Source: Armillaria gallica (taxonomy: Eukaryota; Basidiomycota; Agaricomycetes; Agaricales; Physalacriaceae). Taken from it: a DNA stretch of 64,000 nucleotides. The number at the start of each line of letters is the position of its first letter. Positions within the stretch are counted from its first letter, which is position 1. Made by a program: the position numbers and the translations under genes. A model generated the notes under the pieces. The model did not search any database. It was not told the origin of the DNA and was given only the letters and a program-made list of their open reading frames with translations. The stretch lies in NCBI GenBank assembly GCA_037576215.1, contig JBANDB010000003.1, positions 7,068,001 through 7,132,000 of the forward strand, read 5' to 3'. Of this stretch, positions 10,475 through 20,349 are shown piece after piece.

Positions 10475-13400
10475 AAACGTTGGGGACGGTCCGGTTCCTC
10501 CGACCACGTGTGCTCTAGGGCAAGTTTCGTCGTTCATGTACACGCGATTACCGCCGCATATCGATACGGTTCCAGCGCTAGCGTTCACCCCTGCCACCAG
10601 GCAACAAACTCGTATCTCAAAGATGATTTCCTTCGTCGCCCAATTTCTTCTTGTCATCCCTTGTTCGCATCCAAGATTCCAACCGAATTTCCGACGGCGG
10701 ACATCCCAAGTCTCGCTCCCTTTTGGTTGTCAGCAGCACAGCGGTAAACGGCCGGAACATGGGAGCTAGTGAGCGGGGAGGCGGTAGGATTGAAGCGGAT
10801 TGATGATGGCTATGGATTTAGGGATACGACCGTCACTCAATTCCTTCGTGCGGCACGTCTCATCCTCATCCAACCATCTTTACGAACGGATATCCCAAAA
10901 TCGTTGCTCTCCTTTGGTGACCGAGAGCGCGACGATGAAAAGCTAGGACACGAGCTGGAATGCTTGTATCATACCTCGCCCATCAGCCCACCTTCCTCTG
11001 ATATCTCCCTTCCGCTGGATTCGCTGGTGGCATGGTTCATTGTCAGGCTAATCTTTAATGAGCAACGAGGTAACGTTCTTTACTATTCCATCGTTTATCA
11101 GGGACCTAACGAGCTTTGGCAGACGCCCCGGTTCCGCATATTTCCATCAGAATATGGGAGCAGATATGAAAGGAAGCCGAAGCAACTGTGCACCCGAGAC
11201 TAGGGAGGGACTTCACAGTGAGTAGCGAGCCCTGTCTCCGTGTCGTTCTGAAATGTACTAACCATAGGATCCCAGGATGGCGTACCCGAGTCTACCTATC
11301 CTATCAGTTCGCAAGATGCTTTGAGAATGTCGTGCCTCATTCCCATCCAAAGATATCACCGCCAGCGAATACTCCTGGCCATCGCCCGCCAGACCGTCAT
11401 ATTCTACCTAAACCAAAGGCTTAATTCCCATCATTGCCACGGCGCCCCTCATTCGCGTCCAATCGCGTTTCTGACAGTTTCCCCTATCTCCTTTGGCGCA
11501 TCTTCGTGAACAGCTGCACAGGGATAGACAGGGAAAGGCTGCCACGACGACAATTAGCGCTGGCGGGAGGCGCCACCGGAAGGGTGGATTCGTGAGTGGC
11601 TACTATCAAGTGACACAGGATGGCCCAGGAACATACACTGCAGAACATCGGGTATGGGCTTGCGCGCGGGAGTGTTCAGGCTCGAATACAAGGACAATAC
11701 GAACGCTAGGTCAGTCTTTTGTTGCTGTCTTCTGCATGCTTTTTCTCAATGACGCCAGATTATCACAAACTCGTGCGATTCTTTACCAAAGGCGACTTCC
11801 CGGACCCTTCATCACTTCATTCCTTCTCACGATGTTTTCGTTCTCACCTAACCGTGTGTTCGGCGGCGATCACAGATCATGCAAAGCCTCACCCGCATTT
11901 TCGTCACCGACAAGACAGCAATAGACAGTCTGAGCTGCTCCTGCGATGACGATCAGTGCTGGGGTCTTAGACGGGGGAGGTATGGCTGCGCAAATCCCTA
12001 TCAAGCGATGTGGGATAACAAGGTCTTGCAACGGAGGGCTCAATGTAATAACCGTGGAACGTTACCCTCACCACACACCACTACCTTTTCATTTCTCGCC
12101 CGATACCCTCGCATATATCCTGCTCCGAGTCCCCAGACCATGATACGCGGCTTGAAGACTACATATGGACCATTTGATTGTGCCTTCCGGCTAGATTTTA
12201 AGCGCAGGCGCGCAGTTCTGAGGTGAGTTTACTTGTCATGCCATCTTTTATCAGGGATTCAACGGACCTCTATAGGCGCTCCCACTCTGCGGATTTTCAT
12301 CAGAATCGGGGGGGGGGGGGGGAGCAGCATATCGAAGGGGACGCAACGAGGTCTATCGCCGTGCCGTCTTGAAATGGACTAAAAGACGCCGGGCCGCCTT
12401 CAATAAGGAAGACTCATGGATCCAGAGCCCAATCCCTCCAATTCGTTCCATCCACAGGACCCTTTCGCGTCTCTCTATCCCAACCAGCGAGCTCCAGATG
12501 TCGCTCCTTATTCTTATCGGGCCATTCCTAGTTCCTAGGCGCCGTACGTCTGGATAGCGGGAGAGGTTCCCCAAAGAATCAATTTTTTTCGAGTGTGCAA
12601 TGAGAAACTCAAAAACCGACGTGATGGTGTTGTTCGGCATCTCTTTCTTTGATTGATGGCGAAGAGAAGGCATGGCGATCAATCCATTTGGTGCCTTGCA
12701 CGTCACGCTCCTATTTGCAGAATGAGGAGCCTTTATTGGAACCCCCCAGGACTTGGAGAAGATCTACCATTGACATAGAGCCACGGCACCGATTTGCGAG
12801 CCCTCTTTCGACATTCCATTTATACACGTCGACTAGGCATATCGGAAGTGGAGTTTTTACAGTTCGATATACCTCGGTAGTCCGTGTGGACGTTATCAAG
12901 ACCCGCCGAATCGTTTGTGTGCCAAGTGATCCTTACCATCTCATCCTATCCACGTCTTCTTACTCTGTACTCGGCGCCTACACAGAATCCACAAACATGT
13001 CTCCAGCAGCAGTCGGAAGGCAAAGACTCTTCTCATTCGCACTCCTGCCCAAGACGAACCTTCACTCCAATGGATGAATGTTAGTGGTAATTGTCGTCAT
13101 TTAAGTCTGCGTAGTGGAGGTCCTGCCCCATGGCCATAGATGCATGAACAGAAGAGGATGATCATTCTCTCCTCGCACAATATTCGTTGACTGAAGATTC
13201 CAACGGTCTTTGTACGCTCCCTCTTTGGGCGGACATGTCCACTGTCGGAATTCGAGTCTCGTCCGTGCTCTCGTCACCCTCACGGTGAACGTCCTCCGGA
13301 TCAGAGGCCATGTAGACAGCATCCCTTTTATCGAGGTATTACACCCCTCTGGTACCACCGGCGAGCACTGTGCACGCGGCAAAGGAGGCGGTTTTCCCAG

Positions 13401-13960
13401 TGTCAATTGGGAGCAATACCAGACTGCGATACTTTCATTCGCCGGCACCTATGGGGTCATCTGCGGCAACATGCCGACAATGTTTCTCCGCGTGGCTTTG
13501 TAGCGTCTCAATCTCCGCGTCACAGAAAAATAGTGGTAGTAGCAGATGTTCATCCAGCAATTCGGTCTCAGGCAATGCTTTGTACGAGTTCAAGCCTGTG
13601 TATGTATCGGAGAAGGAGAAGGGTAGGGCGGAGGCAGATACACGCAGTATCTGGTGAGAGGAGTGAAGGTGATGGTATCCCGATGGCGGGGCAGATTTTG
13701 TCGGAATGAACATGAATCTGTTACTGGTGCGTACTTGGATGGTCCGGTCCACGCCCATGACGACGGGGGTAGTGAAGAGAGCGGCAAAGACGACTGAGGG
13801 GAGACGCGTTGTTGTAGAGATTTGAGTCTGGGTTGTTTCGTACTGCTTAAATACTGTGAAGGTGTAGCTTGCACCGGTGCAATGTTTTTGAGTGTGGTAC
13901 GCTTTGCGTTCACCTCGAGATTTCCCATGCATGTGACCTCAACAGCAGCATAACAGCATA
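10475..13960. repeat. Large repeat block, copy B
   Basis: Colinear with copies A and C from GGACGGTCCGGTTCCTCCG to the promoter of the downstream gene. It contains the internal 130-bp repeats (about 10640-10750, 10840-10945, 11455-11540, 11810-11960), the plus-strand exon-like motif GYYQVTQDGPGTYTAE (about 11590-11640), and a 15-nt poly-G run at 12308-12322. A 149-bp stretch (12661-12809) is identical to 5421-5569 of copy A, although the flanks differ at roughly one base in seven. Compared with A, a segment around 3500-3950 is missing. Confidence 0.75.
13435..13932 (-). CDS. Conserved unidentified ORF, block B copy
   Basis: A 165-codon frame open throughout, with FAALFTTPVVMGVDRTIQV followed by FMFIPTKSAPPSGYHHLHSS and a C-terminal part with DAEIETLQSHAEKHCRH. 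The same frame is open in copy A (6197-6634). It starts about 100 bp from, and diverges from, the ATG of the MLKL-like gene at 14033, so the two could share a bidirectional promoter. No family recognised; an internal intron is possible after the first 90 codons. Confidence 0.35.
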   Translation of the reverse strand: MHGKSRGERKAYHTQKHCTGASYTFTVFKQYETTQTQISTTTRLPSVVFAALFTTPVVMGVDRTIQVRTSNRFMFIPTKSAPPSGYHHLHSSHQILRVSASALPFSFSDTYTGLNSYKALPETELLDEHLLLPLFFCDAEIETLQSHAEKHCRHVAADDPIGAGE

Positions 13961-13975
13961 ATATTTATACCATGT
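13961..13975 (+). promoter_or_regulatory. TATA-like element before the MLKL-like gene
   Basis: ATATTTATACCATG lies about 65 bp before the ATG at 14033 and is conserved in copy C (ATATTTATATCATG, about 23831-23845) before the ATG at 23901. The shared spacing and the CACC-rich leader support a core promoter. Confidence 0.45.
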
Positions 13976-15701
13976 TTGACTCGGCTGTGCCAACAGCAAA
14001 CCTACTTTCTCACCACCTCCACCACCAGCAGGATGTCGGGAGATTCGAACATCAGCGCATGGATTCAATTTGCAAAGCTTACCGTGGCTGCGGGTGAAAT
14101 GGCCCCATTTCCGTACATCAAGGGTGTTGCAGGATGTATGGCGACGATTCTTGAGATCGTATTTGACTGCAAAGCAAATTATGCCATTCTATATCCAACT
14201 GGTAAAATAGCTTCTCTTTCACATTTTGGATAAATGCAGCTAATGTCCTGCTGCGCCGCTGTGTAGTTCTACGATTTAGAGGTATGATCTAGCGGAGTCC
14301 AGCAGGATGTGCCTGAACACCCATTCTGTAGTCAGTCGCAAAGTATTTATCAGGGCTGGTTCTCGAGATAATCACTACTCGAAACAGACAAGTCAGCCAA
14401 TTCATGGCACTCTCCATGTATACTGAACGGTTTTGAAGGCATGTGATATCCATCTCAACGAACACGGGCACTTTGTCATGACGGATCTGACATCTATCTT
14501 GTACCGCTTTGAGGAGGATTTCAGGAGTTTACCCGAGGCTGGAACGCCCGTCTTTTTCCCGGGCTCGTTGACTCAGGAGCCGCTTTCAAGCGTAATCAAC
14601 AGATGGTTCTCATTGGTGACATTGCAAAAGGACAATTTACGCAAAGTATATAGCACCATCAGGCGTGTAGTTTGCAGTCACGGGGGTGTTTGGTGTTTTT
14701 TTTCCAGTGAGTGGGATCTACGCGCCGGGTAGTGTATTTACTTCGAACGGGGGGACTCTCGTGGGCAGAGTCCCGATTAGATTGGACGAATGTGTCATGG
14801 AATGGTCAGGTTGGGACAGTGCCACTGCACAATTGTTTCCTTCGACACACGAGTCTGTTGTTACTCCGATCTTATATCTTCTTGCTAATTGTTCATTCGC
14901 AGTGGTTCAATAACAGTACCTTTACCGGACGCTGGGACTCTAAACTATAATGCTGTGATTCGTTTGCGTTTTGACGGGATATTGTATTCGTGGATGGCGC
15001 AAGCTTCCCAACTACGATCTTGTCTCCGCTCCAGGGGTTGTGTTGAGGATGACGAGCTATGTCTATCCTGTGAGTGCCTGTTGTCTAACAAACAACTATC
15101 GACTAACAAGCATATTTAGACGTAGAATATCACCATTATGTTAGCCAAGAGTGGTACGACCCTTTTCGTCTCTGTAACACATTCATGGCCGAAGATCATA
15201 CACTCTCGTTGTCAATAAGCGCTCCTTCCGTTGATTATAAGACCAACAAAGTGTCCTGGCCTGTCTTCAGGTGGTATCACGCGGACTCGGAGATGTCTTC
15301 AATTGAAGTAGAAGAAGTTTTCGGCGTGACGGTTTCTGCAGAGGTGTACCCGACGATGCCACCCTTGTCCGAAACGCTGCTTGCGACTCTACCCGAGTTG
15401 AACGCCGACTACGGTTTTGACCCTGCCCGTGGCGGCGAGGACATTTGTGAGTATTTTGGGTGGCCGTTCATGGAGGTCCTCGACGTCGCCACGGAAGGTA
15501 GGAAAATCTGGTTTCTTAGGGGTATGGCCACTGATAACAAGTAATAGATTGGATGCTTTTACATGGCACCGTATCCGATTCGGCATCAGTGTCATCGGAC
15601 AACAGGTATCGCACCTCGAGCAAATCACCCGTCTCCCCACTGGAGAACGAGGAGACGAGCTTCAGCGTTGATTCGCCTATATCGAAAGACGACAAACCAG
15701 C

Positions 15702-16767
15702 TAGGGATGTCCACCGTACCCGTATACGGGTACGGCCGTAAAGTTGACGGGCACTTGACGGGTACGGGTGGCCCGTACCCGTACCGTAATGGCCTATCCA
15801 AGAGTGCTCGACGGCACGGTACGGTGTACGGTACGGCCGTAATACGGTACTACGGGTAATACGGACAGCTTCCAAAAGATTTCTGGTGAGGCAAGCGTAG
15901 TAGCCAGCGAAGAATCGGTTTAAAAGCCTGTGAAGGGGGGCATTATGCACTAATCATCGTTCAAAGTGACGTTAATAGCCATGTGACCTCCGAATACCTA
16001 CTAGATGAATACACGTGGTCGAGAGGTACAGCAGAACCTGATGTTATAGTTCTCGCAGATCATCGACAAGTATCTTACATCCGATTTCACTTACCAGAGA
16101 TGCAAATGAGCACACTAGGCACATAGGAACATACAGAAAACATGGCAAGGAGCATGTCCGATGCATGGCCAGATATCTCAGTGTATAGCTGTCCCGACAG
16201 AACTCGGAAAGGGGATAGGTAAAGTTCAAGGATCAAGGTGTTTATACCCAAAAGTAAGCTGAACTTCATTATCCTTGAGGAGCTGGGAACTTATGGAGTA
16301 AGGTCCAGACTTTATGATGAGGAAGGGCAAGCTCAGATGTATAGAATTCGCCTAGACGTTCGAGTGCGAGAGGAACACGATCAGGAAAGCAATGCAAATT
16401 AAGAAATGAAAGCCTCGGACAATTGAGCGGAGTCAGCGGACAGCACTAGGGATCTGGACGAAGCAGCAGTTGAATTTAATCATCGTATATGTTGAGAGCG
16501 AGGCTCCGAAGGAGTTATTTTGAAGGGAAGCACGTCTACGTGGCTGAATGTGGCAGTGGAAGGAAGCGGCACACAGCCACTTCTATAGCCCAAAAGAGAT
16601 GCCGTATTTACGGCCGTAAAACCGTATTATGCTACGGGTTTTACGGGCCACATCCGTACCGTAACCCGTACCGTAAACCAGAAGTCTGAGGGCCTGACGG
16701 TACGGGTACGGTCCCGTATATACGGCACCCGTATTCACCGTATATACGGGGACGGTGGGCATCCCTA
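15702..16767. mobile_element. Non-autonomous hAT element, 1066 bp
   Basis: Flanked by a perfect 8-bp target duplication AAACCAGC (15694-15701 and 16768-16775). Terminal inverted repeats begin TAGGGATGTCCACCGTACCC on the left and TAGGGATGCCCACCGTCCCC on the right (read inward). The subterminal 150 bp on each side are packed with GTACGGGTA / CCGTACCC motifs in both orientations, as in hAT transposase-binding regions. No transposase frame; the interior (about 15900-16560) shows nothing recognisable. It sits inside the MLKL-like gene and splits it before the transmembrane segment. Confidence 0.85.
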
Positions 16768-16775
16768 AAACCAGC

Positions 16776-18164
16776 TTCCAAGCACAGTTATGACCAGATC
16801 CCTCTAGCCATGTTCGATGAGATTCGTCGAGTTTTCTGGGATCGCGGGAAGTCGCTGACTGATATAGATCACTGGTCTTCCCAGTACCCGCAATCTGTTA
16901 TTGACCATCTCCAACAATTGATTGTGGGTGCGTTCCTGGTTTGTATCATCCTAGTGCCAACGATATTTTTAGGATACAGAGTTGATGAGGGATGGTCAAG
17001 ATTATTGGCGCAAGCGTTGTACAAAGTGGATGCTGACCCTGGTGAAAATACACGGTATCCTTCCCACGTCATTTTCCTGCTTGGACGCTAGGAGCGAAGG
17101 GCGTACGGCTGTGTGGGGCGGTGGATTTGCCGTACGTGATGTGTTTTACCATCTGATGACCTTGTAGATTGACGTCGCCTCAGGACATCTGGAAAGGTCG
17201 CATGGGTGATAAGCTCATTTGCATCAAGGTACTACGTATGTTCATTGATAATGGGATCGAGGAGCGTGCACGAGTTATCAAGGTATGTTTCCCGCTTCTC
17301 ACGCCACTAATACTTGCTGATGTGCACGACCAGAATTTCTGCCGGGAAGCGTTGGTATGGAGGAACCTGAAGCATCCGAATGTCCTGCCATTCCTCGGTG
17401 TGAGCATGGAGCTCTTTGTGCCGAGCTTCTGCCTCATCTCCCCTTGGATGGAAAATGGGAATATTATGAGCTTTTTAGCCACGAATACAGGTCACGATCG
17501 ACTGGTTTCAGTGGAGTGGCCTGCTCTCTGTTTGCTTCATCGCCTCTGACTTGTTTTATGGGTAGATCAAGGAAGTGGCGAGCGGGATGGCGTACCTACA
17601 TTCGTTGGACCCACCTATCGTGCATGCCGATATTCGTGGAGTAGGCTTCTTTATTTCGTGTGCTTACTGAATTATGAATGATATGTCTGTAGGCGAATAT
17701 ACTGGTGACTGATGACTATCGTTGCTGTCTTGCCGATTTTGGGCTAGCTCTTGCTGTGGAGACGCAAGCTCCCGGGAGTTCTGCACTCGCGCTGAGCGGG
17801 TCTCTTCGGTGGCTCGCGCCCGAGGTGCTGAGTATCCGGCTCTTTGACCACAAGTACGTCGCCGCAAGGGAAGTGTATGCCTTTGGGTGTACGGTTATCG
17901 AGGTACAGTTCGACTTTACCGCTTAATCTTTTGTTGTACTCATCTTGGAATCAGATATACTCTGGTAAACCGCCGTTTTCGCATTTACGGACGGATGCTG
18001 CGATTATACATGAGATACTGACGAATGTGTGTACGGGGAAGACTAAACCTGGGACGGATGATTTGGGGAGGATTGGTGAGGTCGTAGATAGGTGTCTGGT
18101 TATGAGTGCGGCGGACAGATTGGGCGCGACGGAAGTGGCGAGGATGCTTGAGGACTTGGAATAA
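16776..18164 (+). CDS. Transmembrane segment plus TKL-like protein kinase domain
   Basis: Downstream part of the gene that starts at 14033. A hydrophobic helix at about 16920-16980 precedes a kinase domain read across several introns. The glycine-rich loop is AVWGGGFADIWKGRMG, joined across an intron with GT at about 17130 and CAG before GACATCTGG at about 17187. The lysine strand is LICIKVLR (about 17215-17238), the alpha-C Glu is in CREALVW, and the hinge region follows LPFLGVSM. The catalytic loop is HADIRG-ANIL across an intron at 17642-17693, metal binding is ADFGLA, then LRWLAPEVL, then VYAFGCTVIE. Invariant Lys, Glu, Asp, Asn and Asp are all present; the Arg of HRD is Ala. Membership in the basidiomycete TKL-like group is inferred from GAN and the general pattern. 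The paralogue at 23901-26889 lacks this domain. Confidence 0.8.
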
Positions 18165-19399
18165 AAGTAATTTTATTTCTGAACAACATGCTATAGGAAA
18201 CGAGGGTCATTTGAAGCTGTAGTCTGTTGCATATATTTACAGTATCTACAGTCGCTTTATAAATCATGATAAATGCTTCGCGATTTTTATGGGCCACAGA
18301 ATAAGAATGGTGTGTCAATCGGTTTTCGACTACAAGCCTATTCGCGCATGATGCGTATTTCATTCTCCAGGTGCCCCTTCAAGAATGAATAGTATTGATC
18401 CTGATTTGCGTCTCAGTCTGGTCTGCTGCAGTCGGATTGATGGCGAGGGCCATGCTCAAGCGGCAGTGAGCTCCGCCAGCTTGCATACACGGGACCCAAT
18501 GAAGCTCGGTATCGAGGATCGTGGCAGCGAATGTGCTACCTGGCGCGCTGACAGCATTGAGTTAGCAAGGAATATAAGCCAACTTGAACTCGACGACAGA
18601 CGAAGGAATTACAGGCTACAATCCGCTATCGAACCCATGCGTTCCTACTCCACCCGGAGGAGGAGGACAGGAAAGGGAAGAGGGGACTCACACCTTCAAG
18701 GGTTCCTAGCCTCAGGGTGGTGCGACTCCGAGTATACTTTGAAAATGCCTCATCGACCTGATGGAAGTTCTTAGCTGAGGCATCAACCATGGCTGGCGAA
18801 AGCGAAACCTACATAAACGCTGAACACCTGTCCCGAGACCTAATATACTTCGACTTTTGTGACCGGATGATAACGATTAACTGTGAAGAACGACCTTCAA
18901 ATCGCAGATAGCCTAAATCACTGGGATATCGGCGAAGCATACACCACGCCAGTATCTTGCAAGGAGTACAGTAGTCTTATGTTCTGGTGTGAAATTTCAC
19001 GTCGGGTTCTTGAGCGCACGTTTTCTACAGGCTAGTCAAGAAATTTGCATAAACGAAACACGCAGGATCAACATGCGAAGCATCTCGAGATGCAAGAACA
19101 CTAACCGCCGACATATAACTCTACGGAGTAACATATCAGGCGGAAAGATGGCAAGGGTTATGTCCATTTAGCAATCATAAATCGCCTTCAACATACGAAC
19201 GGGGTCATGTAGGGCTACGGAGGAGTTATACAACAGGGAACGAAGAGCGGCCTATAGGGTATAGGAAACGACTCACTGAACCCGTGATCTTCGGCTAGCC
19301 AATACAGTAAAAGTTCCGGTCCTTTGATAATGGGTTACTTGGGATACGCCTTCACAATTTCGGCGACTTGCGACTTTATCTTGGGGGGGGGGGAATATT
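18165..19399. other. 3' flank of the duplicated unit
   Basis: The part 18385-18640 (GATTGATGGCGAGGGCCATG onward) is homologous to 27130-27310, downstream of the second MLKL-like copy, so it belongs to the duplication unit. The rest (18660-19399) shows no recognisable gene. An 11-nt poly-G run lies at 19383-19393. Confidence 0.55.
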
Positions 19400-20160
19400 T
19401 ATGAGGCTGAAGAGCAGGCGTCTAGTCCAGGACAACAATTGGAAAATGCACCAATTGCTTACCGTGATGTATTCTCTGGCAGGGGAATGATCTATCTCTT
19501 AGCTTTATCTCCCCGCGATAATGGCTGGCTGTCCTCGCAACGGGATCGAGGGTTAGGTTCCAAGGGCCGTGCGCCATGGCTAGACTTTGAACACTGTTAA
19601 AAAAGAAGAATTATGCGGTTATACGAAGACTGACCAAATCTCTACAGGGCGATGCATCACCTGCATGTAAGGACCACCCTGCGAACAAGGCTTTTCCAGC
19701 CGCTCACATTCCATTTGAGTTATACGCATGGAAGGCGTACCAATGAGTAAGATAACCGAGGATGCTCCTCAAGCTCAAGCTCAAGTTCAACCTTTAAGGA
19801 CTGAATAAAGATGATTTTATAAGCAAAACAAGCGTACTGGAAAAGATGGACTGCCATCATGTCCACCGATTAGAAGCGCTCATCAAGGCTCGGCAGCTCG
19901 TCGTTCAACAATCTCGCCCGACAGGGGGACAAAGACTTAGTGCTGCAAAGCCTAGGTACTGCTTCCAGTCCTATGCTCGTATGTTCTGCACAAGCCCGAG
20001 TCTGTAGGGAAAACGCCGTGAGAAGCAAGCCTACATACCCTAGCGAGCCAGTCCCAAACACCACCCGAGTTCCTGCCTATCGAATCATCATCTTTACTGA
20101 ACGCGCGCGAATCCTCTCTCTGAAGAGACGGCCTGAGTGGAAGTAGAGGTATGGGGAATA
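19400..20160 (-). pseudogene. Relic of the unknown multi-exon gene, second unit
   Basis: Segment 19400-19680 matches 9500-9720 (GCGTCTAGTCCA, CTCTTAGCTT.ATCTCCCCG, GAAGAATTATGC), and the peptide RGEIKLRDRSFPCQ parallels PGEMKLRGRSLPGH. It has an in-frame stop. Minus frames further right (19870-20164) are open but I could not align them to exons of the first copy. The unit order (this gene, repeat block, MLKL-like gene) is the same as at 9.4-18.2 kb. Confidence 0.4.
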
Positions 20161-20349
20161 TCACATATCTTTGGGCATGCTAGTCGACAACAATCAAAAG
20201 AGTACCTGATTAACAAGAGCGAGACCGGATCGTTAGAAAAAGCGATACACTGTGTACCTCCGCCCATTGTCCACGTATAGTATACGTGGGGAAGGTGTCC
20301 GCTCCACCGAGCTATTCTTTCCTATACTCACATTGATGGCGAAGCAGGC

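Larger units (their letters stand above)
14033..18164 (+). pseudogene. MLKL_NTD-like / transmembrane / TKL kinase gene, broken copy
   Basis: Exon 1 (from 14033) encodes MSGDSNISAWIQFAKLTVAA and continues to ATILEIV, the first helices of the four-helix N-terminal domain that many Agaricomycete proteins share with MLKL. Compared with the paralogue at 23901-26889, about 1.2 kb is missing after GAGATC (about 14157). It removes the rest of the helical bundle and part of the middle domain, and the junction is out of frame. The remaining middle exons (about 14160-15690) keep peptides such as LNEHGHFVMTDLTSILYRF and LNADYGFDPARGGED. A hAT element interrupts the gene at 15702-16767. Downstream lie a transmembrane segment (IVGAFLVCIILVPTIFLGY, about 16920-16980) and a complete kinase domain ending in TAA at 18162. 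As it stands the gene cannot give one continuous product unless spliced unusually. The kinase part could still be transcribed. Confidence 0.7.

Noticed and set aside
16600..16740. Telomere-like or centromeric repeat from the CCGTAC-rich tract
   Set aside because: The motifs occur in both orientations at both ends of an element with hAT ends and 8-bp duplication; they are subterminal repeats.
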